Below, one piece after another: positions 1 through 7,598 of a stretch of 64,000 nt of DNA. This DNA comes from JBAYST01 sp034932745 (GTDB taxonomy: Bacteria; Bacillota_I; Bacilli_A; RFN20; CAG-826). Position numbers and translations under genes: made by a program. Within the stretch, counting starts at the first letter, position 1, and every line of letters starts with the position of its first letter. The notes beneath the pieces are model-generated. The model did not search any database. It was not told the origin of the DNA and saw only the letters and a program-made list of their open reading frames with translations. The DNA is taken from assembly GCA_034932745.1 (NCBI GenBank), contig JAYFOJ010000001.1, forward strand, positions 186,001 to 250,000. Reading direction: 5' to 3'.

Positions 1-1
1 C

Positions 2-793
2 AAAGAAGTCATCGATGAATACATCGCTAATATCAAAAATCGCGAAAAGATTCGTCCAATCGCTAAGAAATTAGTCGAGTTGATTAAACAATCAAAAGAC
101 GAAGAAGTTAAGAAAGCGCTTCAATTCGAACGCGACTTAGTCGATAAATCAGTTTGGATTATCGGTGGCGATGGCTGGGCTTACGATATTGGCTACGGTG
201 GATTAGATCACGTTATCGCTAACGAAGAAGACGTTAATATTCTCGTTCTTGATACCGAAATTTATTCTAATACTGGTGGACAATCATCTAAATCAAGTCA
301 AACTGGTTCGATCGCGAAGTTTACCGCTAGTGGAAAAACAACTGCTAAAAAGAATCTTGCCCTCATGGCGATGACTTATGGTCACGTCTATGTTGCACAA
401 ATCTCTTTAGGCGCTAATCCAGCAAAAGCAATTCAAGCTTTAAAAGAAGCTGAAGCATACGATGGACCATCCTTAATCATTTGTTACTCTCCATGTGCTA
501 ACCATGGTATTCAAGGTGGCTTATCTAATTCGATGAAAGTCGAAAGAGCAGCAGTGGAATGTGGATATTTCACAACATTCCGTTACGATCCACGTCTAGT
601 AGCAGAAGGTAAACCAGGACTTACACTCGATTGCAAAGAACCTGACTTTACTAAATTCCGCGACTTCGTCATGGGAGAAACTAGATTCTCGATGCTTCCA
701 AAGGTCAATCCAGAACACGCTGAAGAACTCCTCAAGAAGAGCGAGAACTACGCGAAAATGCGCTGGGATAGAATTAAGAAATTTGGTCTTTAA
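2..793 (+). CDS. nifJ: Pyruvate:ferredoxin (flavodoxin) oxidoreductase, C-terminal part (5' end outside window)
   Basis: This is the last 263 residues of a homodimeric-type PFOR, which oxidises pyruvate with CoA to acetyl-CoA, CO2 and reduced ferredoxin in the cytoplasm. The frame is open from base 2, so the gene is cut by the window edge; full family members are about 1170-1190 residues. What remains is the thiamine-diphosphate domain: GDGWAYDIGYGG near fragment residue 56 and the NTGGQSS loop near residue 90, which form the TPP/Mg binding site, and the conserved CYSPCANHG segment. The TTG at 80 is not a start, because homology continues upstream of it. It ends at a strong terminator and is the fermentative outlet for the glycolytic genes in this window. 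Confidence 0.95.
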   Translation, partial: KEVIDEYIANIKNREKIRPIAKKLVELIKQSKDEEVKKALQFERDLVDKSVWIIGGDGWAYDIGYGGLDHVIANEEDVNILVLDTEIYSNTGGQSSKSSQTGSIAKFTASGKTTAKKNLALMAMTYGHVYVAQISLGANPAKAIQALKEAEAYDGPSLIICYSPCANHGIQGGLSNSMKVERAAVECGYFTTFRYDPRLVAEGKPGLTLDCKEPDFTKFRDFVMGETRFSMLPKVNPEHAEELLKKSENYAKMRWDRIKKFGL

Positions 794-800
794 TAATTAA

Positions 801-830
801 GGCAATCCGCTTCGGCGGGTTGCTTTTTTT
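801..830 (+). terminator. Rho-independent terminator after PFOR
   Basis: GCAATCCGC and GCGGGTTGC form a stem closed by a TTCG tetraloop, followed by seven T residues. It lies 8 bases after the PFOR stop. Confidence 0.93.
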
Positions 831-925
831 ATGTCTATGTATAATTTAATTGATCAAATTATATATAATGCACCCTTATCTTTGATAACATATTTAAGTA
901 AGCTAAATATAAAGGGGTAAGTATT

Positions 926-1423
926 ATGTCTAAATTGATAGTCCTTTCTGGCATCCCTGGCAGTGGAAAATCTTATTTATGTTCTTTGGTTAAAAAGATT
1001 AAAAAATCTCATGTCTATGTTATCTCTAGCGACTTGCTTAGAAATCAAATATGTGGAGACCAAGCCGATTTATCAAAAGATCAGATTATGTGGAAGATGT
1101 TTTACGAGTTTCCAAGAATCTATTCTTTAGACCCAGAAGCAATTGTACTTCTCGATGCGACACACGCTAGTGTGAAATATCGAACCGAGTCGATTCAATC
1201 AATAGCGCCCCTATTTGACGAAGTGAGTCTCGTGATGTTTAAACTCGAGAAGAAATTAGTCGATAATCAAAATGTTGAAAGGGAACATCCAGTTCCTCAA
1301 AGCGTCCTCGATTTCTTTTATAAGACATTTGAAGATGTCGGCGATAAAGATCGGGAAGTCTTCGAACATATCTACGTTATTAAATCGAAAGATGAATTAG
1401 CATTAATCATCGATCACATATAA
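926..1423 (+). CDS. Small P-loop kinase, AAA_33 / polynucleotide-kinase-like
   Basis: A 165-residue single-domain P-loop protein. Walker A is GIPGSGKS at residues 9-16. SSDLLRNQ near 34-41 fits the substrate-side Asp/Arg motif of the family, and VLLDATHAS near 74-82 fits the Walker B strand followed by the D-A-T of T4 polynucleotide-kinase-like and zeta-toxin-like kinases. The family phosphorylates nucleic acid ends, nucleotides or small molecules; the substrate here cannot be told. A good ribosome site (AAGGGG) sits 8 bases before the ATG. The gene is monocistronic, between two terminators. A toxin role is unlikely, as no antitoxin-sized partner is next to it. Confidence 0.75.
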   Translation: MSKLIVLSGIPGSGKSYLCSLVKKIKKSHVYVISSDLLRNQICGDQADLSKDQIMWKMFYEFPRIYSLDPEAIVLLDATHASVKYRTESIQSIAPLFDEVSLVMFKLEKKLVDNQNVEREHPVPQSVLDFFYKTFEDVGDKDREVFEHIYVIKSKDELALIIDHI

Positions 1424-1427
1424 AAAT

Positions 1428-1455
1428 AAAACCGCGAATTAACGCGGTTTTTTAA
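1428..1455. terminator. Bidirectional terminator between convergent genes
   Basis: AAACCGCG and CGCGGTTT pair around a six-base A/T loop, flanked by A-rich and T-rich runs on both sides. It serves the kinase gene on the plus strand and the lipoprotein gene on the minus strand. Confidence 0.88.
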
Positions 1456-3174
1456 TTATAACTTAGCGCGAAGGGCTGCTAATGTAACGAGGTTAACAAT
1501 TGGCATTGTTTCGACGTGATTAGTTGGAACATATCGGCCCCATTCGTTTCCGAGTTCGGTATTACCAACGCGACCGCCCCAACCACCATAATAATTTAGA
1601 TATTGTTGGAAATCGTTGTAGTGGGTGTGCGTATAATGAACATTTCTTTCATATGATTCTTCGATTGAACTACTCTCGCTTCCGTGTTCAGAGTCCGCCC
1701 AAGCGTGAGTCCAGACAAAGCGATTGCACCCACGAGTGATGGTTGAACCATTGTTATAGGTCTGCATCGAACCGGAATAAGATTCTCTTTCGTATGGTTC
1801 ATCGTTCCACAATGTGGTTCCGATATCACTTTCGTAATATTGGTACCAATATTGATAACTAGAACTAGTTTTACCGAAATATTGAGAATGCGTTTGTGCT
1901 TCTGTTTCATAGCGGTAACTAGTAGTCGAATTGTCGTTTGAATATTCTGTATAGTTAACTCGACCATTGATACCCCAAGTTGAAATTGCAGAGGATGTTT
2001 GTTTCGCGGTGTATTGCATGTTTGGTGGAACATCACCGAATGCGATGATGTAGGCAGCAATATCTTCAATATTAATATAGGAAGCGTCGCGATAGATGAC
2101 TGGTCCTTCACTACCATCTAGCATGTTGATTCTAAATGAATCTCCGCTATTGCCATAATTCATTGTTGAAACACGGTAATAGATGCCGGAATTGTTTTGT
2201 GGATTACTCGTAGCACTTGTTGGAAGATAGTCAGTATCTAAAGACGATCCAGATATTTGATGACTGTTAGTTTTGGTCATCGCATCTTGATAACTCGAAG
2301 CGTAGCCTTTGCTCGTCCAATATGAACTATTAGTAAAGGCAGTAGAAGAAGTAGTAATCGAATTATTTACTTCGGTGATTGTGGCGTTAGTAACACTTAC
2401 TTCCCTCTTTTTAGTTTTAATAGTGGTAGAAGGTGTTCCTGTCCACGCAATAGTTAAAGAACTGAAATATGTTTCATCAGATGAATTACCAACGATTTTG
2501 AAGAATGAATAATTACCGGTGACATTATATGTACTACTAGTTAATGAAAAACTAGTCGTGTAATTATCAAATGATGTTCCTAAATAGATAGTTGGATAAT
2601 TGCCACTTCCAGCAAAACTAAATGATTTAATTTTATTAAGGCTGTTTTGATTAGCGATCCAACCAACTTGACGATATCCTAGGCCTTGCGAACTTCTAAT
2701 GATAAAGCCATTGCTATTGTAAGCGTTGGTGAAATCATTGATGATTGCTTCGCCATAATAATAGACGCCATCCTTATTGAAATATGTCGCATCAGATGAA
2801 TACGAATTTGGAATAATGCCAGTGATATTAGAGGTACTAATATTACTTGTATATGGTGTTGTGTCACTATTTGAACTACTAGATTCTTCAGAGCTAGAAC
2901 TCGATTCTTCGCTCGAACTTGAACTTTCTGATGAAGAACTACTAGAACTAGAAGTGCTACTACTAGATGAGCTGCTTTCTGATGAAGAAGTTTCAGAACT
3001 ACTAGAGCTTCCTTCGCTAGAAGTGGAAGAACTAGATGTTTCTGATGAATTGGATGTTTCCTCTGACGAACTATTAATAGGCTCTATATGTATCCAATCG
3101 CAGCCACTTAAAATAAGCCCGATAAGAGGCATCGCGACGAATAATAATTTTTTCTTTTTAATTTTGTTAGTCAT
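1456..3174 (-). CDS. Surface lipoprotein with Ser-rich stalk and barnase-like C-terminal domain
   Basis: A 572-residue predicted lipoprotein. Residues 1-25 form a lipoprotein signal peptide (KKKK, hydrophobic core, L-S-G-C with Cys25). About 65 residues of nearly pure Ser/Glu follow, a stalk. Residues roughly 110-245 look like a small beta-sandwich domain (YSFFKIVGNSS, SSLTIAWTG). The last 250 residues carry a set of motifs in the order seen in barnase/Pfam Ribonuclease: IEDIAAYIIAFGDVPPNM, a PYERES acidic patch, TRGCNRFVWT and YTHTHYNDF, matching barnase DVADYLQTYHKLPDN, WREAD, FRNSDRILYS and YKTTDHYQTF. The candidate catalytic residues are Glu, Arg and His. The assignment is mine by eye; extra loops make the domain longer than barnase. 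No barstar-like inhibitor lies nearby, as expected for an exported enzyme. The ATG at 3174 is chosen because GGGGA precedes it; an upstream in-frame TTG at 3207 would put charged residues ahead of the signal. Confidence 0.6.
   Translation of the reverse strand: MTNKIKKKKLLFVAMPLIGLILSGCDWIHIEPINSSSEETSNSSETSSSSTSSEGSSSSSETSSSESSSSSSSTSSSSSSSSESSSSSEESSSSSEESSSSNSDTTPYTSNISTSNITGIIPNSYSSDATYFNKDGVYYYGEAIINDFTNAYNSNGFIIRSSQGLGYRQVGWIANQNSLNKIKSFSFAGSGNYPTIYLGTSFDNYTTSFSLTSSTYNVTGNYSFFKIVGNSSDETYFSSLTIAWTGTPSTTIKTKKREVSVTNATITEVNNSITTSSTAFTNSSYWTSKGYASSYQDAMTKTNSHQISGSSLDTDYLPTSATSNPQNNSGIYYRVSTMNYGNSGDSFRINMLDGSEGPVIYRDASYINIEDIAAYIIAFGDVPPNMQYTAKQTSSAISTWGINGRVNYTEYSNDNSTTSYRYETEAQTHSQYFGKTSSSYQYWYQYYESDIGTTLWNDEPYERESYSGSMQTYNNGSTITRGCNRFVWTHAWADSEHGSESSSIEESYERNVHYTHTHYNDFQQYLNYYGGWGGRVGNTELGNEWGRYVPTNHVETMPIVNLVTLAALRAKL
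2869..3072 (-). repeat. Low-complexity Ser/Glu codon run (stalk of lipoprotein)
   Basis: The coding strand is an irregular run of TCT/AGT/TCA/GAA codons encoding about 65 Ser-rich residues. On the plus strand it yields a spurious acidic Leu/Glu/Asp-rich open frame. Such runs vary in length by slippage and are typical cell-wall-spanning linkers. Confidence 0.85.
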
Positions 3175-3455
3175 TTTGTTTCCCCGACATAGAGCGTGCA
3201 CTATCAATTCTATACAAAAGATATAGCTAATGGCTACCTAAAATATTTATTTTTTAATAATGATAATTATTGGTACTTTTTTGAGTTGTCTTTAAGAAAT
3301 CAACTAATGAGTGTATAATTCATTTGGAGAAAAAGATAAAAAGATTTTGATAAGACTAAGAAAATAGTACATCTAGCCAATTCAAATCACACAATAAACA
3401 CAATTTATTCGATAGTTTAAAAAATTGTTTTTATTGCGGTTAGGAGACCATCATT
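3175..3455. other. Divergent intergenic region (lipoprotein / yitT)
   Basis: 281 bases without a coding frame. It holds the start regions of two divergent genes, an A/T-rich stretch with a Fur-like inverted repeat (3256-3274), and a TATAAT at 3314-3319 that could drive yitT, leaving a leader of about 130 bases. I see no convincing hairpin or known riboswitch in that leader. Confidence 0.6.
3256..3274. promoter_or_regulatory. Possible Fur/PerR/Zur-family box
   Basis: AATAATGATAATTATTGGT contains the inverted repeat AATAAT-GATA-ATTATT. It matches the Fur consensus GATAATGATAATCATTATC at 14 of 19 positions by hand alignment. A/T-rich intergenic DNA gives such matches by chance, so the call is tentative. 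Confidence 0.35.
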
Positions 3456-4532
3456 ATGAAGAAAGAATCAAAAAAATTAACAAAAGTTGAAGTACTATCG
3501 GAAGCTAAAAATGTTTTGCTTGTTCTTTTGGGGTGCGTCCTTCTAGCTTTGGCTGATGCTTTATTTATCGTGCCTTCAAAAATTATTTGCGGTGGAGTTG
3601 ACTCCGTCGCAATTATCGTTAATCACTATCTTTTGCCAACCTTAGGCTTTGATACCACTGATATTACTATCGGTGTTCTTCAAGTTGCTTTATGGATTGT
3701 TGGATTTATTTTTCTAGGTAAGAAATTCTCATTTAATACATTATTGGGCTCAATTGCTTTTCCACTTTTCTATTCATTAATGCTTCGTTTCGATTTAATT
3801 CATTTGATTGGATTTGATAAATTTTATTTAAATAACTTGAATCCAAATGGGACGATTGGTCTATCGGCCTTAGTCCTGGCAGGACTTTTTGGCGGAGCAT
3901 TGTCTGGTATTGGCGTTGCCTTAGCGTATTTGGGAGATGGATCTTCAGGTGGTTTTGATGTAGTTAGTTTTATCATTGCTAAGTACAGCGATATGAAACA
4001 AGACATATCTGGTTTTATTATGGATACATCCATTATCATTGTCGGCATTATATGTTTGCAAGATTGGGAACTTGGTTTAGTCGGCATTTTGACTGCTTTG
4101 GCATGCGCTGGAATGGTCCAGTTCTTCTATGTTTATTCTAACTCATATGTTGCGGTCGAAATTATCTCGACTGAATATGAGAAAATACAAGATTTCATTC
4201 ACAAGAGAATGGGACATGGCACGACATTAATGGAAACCACTGGCGGATATAGTGGCGAACATCGAAGAATGTTGAAAGTTATCGTCTTTAGAATGGAAAC
4301 ATCTGAACTTAAAAGTTTTATTGCTTCAGTCGATCCTGTAGCGTTTGTCAGTTTCTCACAAGTCCAGTCGATTAACGGTAAAGGTTTTGAGCCATTTATT
4401 ATTTCTGCAAGGGGCAAGAAACGTATTCTTGAAAAATACGAATCGATAAAAAAGAAAAACAAAGAACACGAAGAACATCACGATGGTCATCCTGAAGAAC
4501 ACCATGAAGAAAAGAAAAACGATACGATTTAG
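3456..4532 (+). CDS. YitT family membrane protein (DUF161 + DUF2179) with His/Glu-rich tail
   Basis: A 358-residue integral membrane protein of the YitT family, whose function is unsettled. The N-terminal half has about five hydrophobic segments, including the family-typical ALADALFIVPSKIICGGVDS near residues 32-51 and GDGSSGGFDVVSFIIAKYS near 160-178. The cytoplasmic C-terminal DUF2179 domain follows (residues about 225-325, GHGTTLMETTGGYSGEHRRMLKVIV). Unlike ordinary members it ends in a tail of about 25 residues made mostly of His, Glu, Lys and Asp (EHEEHHDGHPEEHHEEKK), which could bind metal. The ATG follows TAGGAGA. The stop codon lies inside the terminator hairpin. Confidence 0.85.
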   Translation: MKKESKKLTKVEVLSEAKNVLLVLLGCVLLALADALFIVPSKIICGGVDSVAIIVNHYLLPTLGFDTTDITIGVLQVALWIVGFIFLGKKFSFNTLLGSIAFPLFYSLMLRFDLIHLIGFDKFYLNNLNPNGTIGLSALVLAGLFGGALSGIGVALAYLGDGSSGGFDVVSFIIAKYSDMKQDISGFIMDTSIIIVGIICLQDWELGLVGILTALACAGMVQFFYVYSNSYVAVEIISTEYEKIQDFIHKRMGHGTTLMETTGGYSGEHRRMLKVIVFRMETSELKSFIASVDPVAFVSFSQVQSINGKGFEPFIISARGKKRILEKYESIKKKNKEHEEHHDGHPEEHHEEKKNDTI

Positions 4533-4547
4533 TCGCATCGTTTTTTT
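4515..4547. terminator. Bidirectional terminator shared by yitT and tRNA-Pro
   Basis: AAAAACGAT and ATCGTTTTTTT pair, with an inner CGA/TCG stem around TTTAG. On the minus strand the same hairpin is followed by TTTTTCTTTT, so it can also end the oppositely oriented tRNA transcript. Confidence 0.85.
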
Positions 4548-4552
4548 ATAAA

Positions 4553-4629
<77 letters not shown>

Positions 4630-4641
4630 AATGCATTAAAT

Positions 4642-4670
4642 ATTATATTGATTTAGGTGCTTATTCACAA
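4642..4670 (-). promoter_or_regulatory. Promoter of tRNA-Pro(GGG)
   Basis: On the minus strand TTGTGA and TATAAT are separated by 17 bases, and the -10 ends 12 bases before the mature tRNA, leaving a leader of about 6 bases for 5' processing. Confidence 0.65.
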
Positions 4671-4715
4671 TATCGTTAAAACAAGAGTCTTACAGTAGTT
4701 TACAAAAGTAAACTT

Positions 4716-4724
4716 TGATACAAT
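4716..4724 (+). promoter_or_regulatory. Extended -10 promoter of uvrA
   Basis: TGATACAAT is an extended -10 (TGnTACAAT), identical to the one before rpsB. No good -35 lies 16-18 bases upstream. The start codon is 18 bases downstream with only a weak AGG ribosome site. Confidence 0.45.
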
Positions 4725-4742
4725 GTAAAACACAGGTTTATT

Positions 4743-7586
4743 ATGGAAAAGAAATATATTACCGTTAAAGGCGCTCGTGAAAATAACTTAAAGAATATCA
4801 ACCTACAGATTCCAAAAGATTCGTTTGTTGTATTTACTGGATTATCTGGAAGTGGCAAAACAACCTTAGCGTTTGATACTATCTTCGCTGAGGGTCAAAG
4901 AAGATATGTCGAATCATTATCTAGCTACGCTAGACAATTTTTAGGTAACATGGAAAAACCTGATGTCGACTCAATCGAAGGCTTGTCTCCTGCAATTAGT
5001 ATCGACCAAAAAGGTAGTTCGCATAACCCTCGTTCGACTGTTGGAACAGTCACGGAAATTTATGATTATTTAAGACTTTTATACGCGAGAATTGGTGTTC
5101 CTTATTGTCCGACACACAATGAACCGATTATTGCTTTTCCTTCGACTAAGATGGTCGAGATTATTCTCGAATATCCAGTAGGAACTAAGATTCAAATCTT
5201 GTCACCAGTCGTAAGAGGGGAAAAAGGCACTCAAAAAGATATCATCGATCGATTAAAGCAAAACGGCTTTGAACGTTTAAGAGTCGATGGAAAATTTGTT
5301 TTAATTAGCGAAATTCCGGAATTAGAAAAGAATAAGAAACATTCGATCGATATCGTCGTCGATCGCATCGTTATAAAAGAAGATATTCGTTCTCGTGTGT
5401 TTGATTCTGTTGAAACAGCATTAGACTGGTCACATGGTTACTTAACTATCTATACCGAAAGTGGTGAGCGTTTATTAAGCCAACACCATACTTGCAAGTA
5501 TTGTGGATTTAGTGTGCCAAAACTAGAGCCGAGACTATTTTCTTTTAACTCTCCTAGTGGTTTTTGCCCTGATTGCAAAGGCCTAGGGGTTAAAAGAGAA
5601 GCAGACCCAAAGATTATTGTTCCAGACGAAAATCTTTCGATAAACGATAATGCTATTTCGTATTATAAAAACACGTTGCACACTACTAATTTGGAGTGGC
5701 AAGAGTTTGAGATGCTATGCAATCTTTACAAAATACCTTTAGACATTCCTTTTAATAAGTTAACAAAAGAACAAAGAGACATTATTTTTATTGGTTCACC
5801 GATTCCCCATAAATATACTTTGAAATCATCTTCTGGTAATATCATGCATCGTTTTCAACAAATCGAAGGCATTAAAACTAAGATTGAACGTCTATATAAC
5901 GAAACAACATCTGAGTTTATGCGCGAATACTATGAAAAATTCATGGTCGATAAAGAATGCACGACTTGTCACGGGGCAAGATTAAATCCTGCTGCGTTAT
6001 CGGTAAGAATAGACGGAATGAATATTTTTGAATTGTGCAGTCTATCGATCGAGCATTTACGAGATTGGATTTCTTCCTTAGAAGCCAAATTATCGGTAAC
6101 GGATGCTCAAATCGCTCACCTTATTATCATTGAAGTGAAGAGCCGTACTTCTTTCTTATGCGAAGTCGGTCTTGAATACCTAACATTAGCAAGAATGGCG
6201 ATGACCTTGTCTGGTGGAGAAGCTCAAAGAATTAGATTAGCGACTCAGATTGGTTCCCGTCTTTCTGGAGTTTTATATGTTCTTGATGAACCGTCGATTG
6301 GTCTTCATCAAAGAGATGACATTAAATTAATCCATGCCTTAAAGGAAATGAGAGATTTAGGAAACACTTTGATTGTCGTCGAGCACGACGAAGAGACGAT
6401 TAGATCCGCTGATTTTATTGTCGATGTTGGTCCAGGAGCCGGTAAACACGGTGGAGAAATTGTCGCCAGTGGAACACTAGAAGATATTATTTCAAATGAA
6501 AAATCGATTACCGGACAATACTTATCTGGTAAGAAGTATATTCCGATTCCAAAGAAAAGACTCGCTGGTAACGGCAAAGTGATTTCGATTCATGGAGCAT
6601 CTTGCCATAACTTAAAGAATGTCGATGTCGACATACCTTTAGGTGCTTTTGTCGCCGTAACAGGTGTTTCTGGAAGTGGTAAATCATCATTAATCAATCA
6701 AACTTTATATTTATATTTAAAGAACATCATTAATAACGAAAATGAACCTGGCGTAGGAGCGGTTGCTTCTATTAATGGACTTGAAAACATCGATAAAGTA
6801 GTCAATGTTTCACAAGAACCAATCGGAAGAACTCCGCGTAGCAACCCAGCAACATATACAAAAGTATTCGATGAGATTAGAACCTTATTCGCCGAAACCG
6901 TCGAAGCTAAATCTCGCGGATTTGATAAAGGACGTTTCTCCTTTAATGTTCCTGGTGGTCGCTGCGAAGTGTGCGAAGGTGCTGGCGTTACTAGAATTCC
7001 AATGAACTTCTTACCAGACGTTTACGTTAAGTGTGATACGTGTGGTGGAAAGCGTTATAACGAAGAAACACTTCAAGTTACTTATAAAGGTAAAAACATT
7101 TACGAGGTTCTTGAAATGACGGTCGAAGAGGCGATGCATTTCTTTGAAAATAGACCATCGATTCATAACAAGATTAAAACCTTATATGATGTCGGTTTAG
7201 GTTATATCAAAATTGGTCAACCAGCGACTACATTATCTGGTGGTGAAGCACAAAGAATTAAATTAGCGTTCGAACTTCAAAAAAGAGCGACAGGAAAAAC
7301 ATTATATATTCTTGATGAACCGACTACTGGTTTACATGTCGATGATATTTCCCGCCTTGTTAAAGTTCTAAAGAGAATCGTTTCTCATGGCGATACCGTT
7401 TTAGTTATTGAACACAACCTCGACGTCATCAAAGTAGCAGACTACATCATCGATTTAGGACCAGAAGGTGGAGATAAAGGTGGAAAAATTATCGCCACTG
7501 GTACACCAGAAGAAGTATCGAAGAATAAAAAATCATATACTGGTCAGTTCTTAAAAGATATATTGAGTAATGGAAAGTATGAATAG
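4743..7586 (+). CDS. uvrA: Excinuclease ABC subunit A
   Basis: UvrA is the damage-recognition ATPase of nucleotide excision repair, acting as a dimer with UvrB. The 947-residue length is standard. Two ABC ATPase modules are visible: GLSGSGKTTLAF near residue 33 and GVSGSGKSSLIN near 643, each with a later LSGGEAQRI signature and a VLDEP/ILDEP Walker B. Zinc modules include CKYCGFSVPKLEPRLFSFN...CPDCKGLG near 253-285 and CEVCEGAG...CDTCGGKRYN near 742-770. uvrB is not in the window. lgt follows after 12 bases, so the two are probably cotranscribed. Confidence 0.97.
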   Translation: MEKKYITVKGARENNLKNINLQIPKDSFVVFTGLSGSGKTTLAFDTIFAEGQRRYVESLSSYARQFLGNMEKPDVDSIEGLSPAISIDQKGSSHNPRSTVGTVTEIYDYLRLLYARIGVPYCPTHNEPIIAFPSTKMVEIILEYPVGTKIQILSPVVRGEKGTQKDIIDRLKQNGFERLRVDGKFVLISEIPELEKNKKHSIDIVVDRIVIKEDIRSRVFDSVETALDWSHGYLTIYTESGERLLSQHHTCKYCGFSVPKLEPRLFSFNSPSGFCPDCKGLGVKREADPKIIVPDENLSINDNAISYYKNTLHTTNLEWQEFEMLCNLYKIPLDIPFNKLTKEQRDIIFIGSPIPHKYTLKSSSGNIMHRFQQIEGIKTKIERLYNETTSEFMREYYEKFMVDKECTTCHGARLNPAALSVRIDGMNIFELCSLSIEHLRDWISSLEAKLSVTDAQIAHLIIIEVKSRTSFLCEVGLEYLTLARMAMTLSGGEAQRIRLATQIGSRLSGVLYVLDEPSIGLHQRDDIKLIHALKEMRDLGNTLIVVEHDEETIRSADFIVDVGPGAGKHGGEIVASGTLEDIISNEKSITGQYLSGKKYIPIPKKRLAGNGKVISIHGASCHNLKNVDVDIPLGAFVAVTGVSGSGKSSLINQTLYLYLKNIINNENEPGVGAVASINGLENIDKVVNVSQEPIGRTPRSNPATYTKVFDEIRTLFAETVEAKSRGFDKGRFSFNVPGGRCEVCEGAGVTRIPMNFLPDVYVKCDTCGGKRYNEETLQVTYKGKNIYEVLEMTVEEAMHFFENRPSIHNKIKTLYDVGLGYIKIGQPATTLSGGEAQRIKLAFELQKRATGKTLYILDEPTTGLHVDDISRLVKVLKRIVSHGDTVLVIEHNLDVIKVADYIIDLGPEGGDKGGKIIATGTPEEVSKNKKSYTGQFLKDILSNGKYE

Positions 7587-7598
7587 AAAGGCAACATT

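Noticed and set aside
2777..3226. 149-residue Leu/Glu/Asp-rich open frame on the plus strand
   Set aside because: It is the antisense of the Ser-rich stalk codons of the minus-strand lipoprotein. No ribosome site and no recognisable fold.
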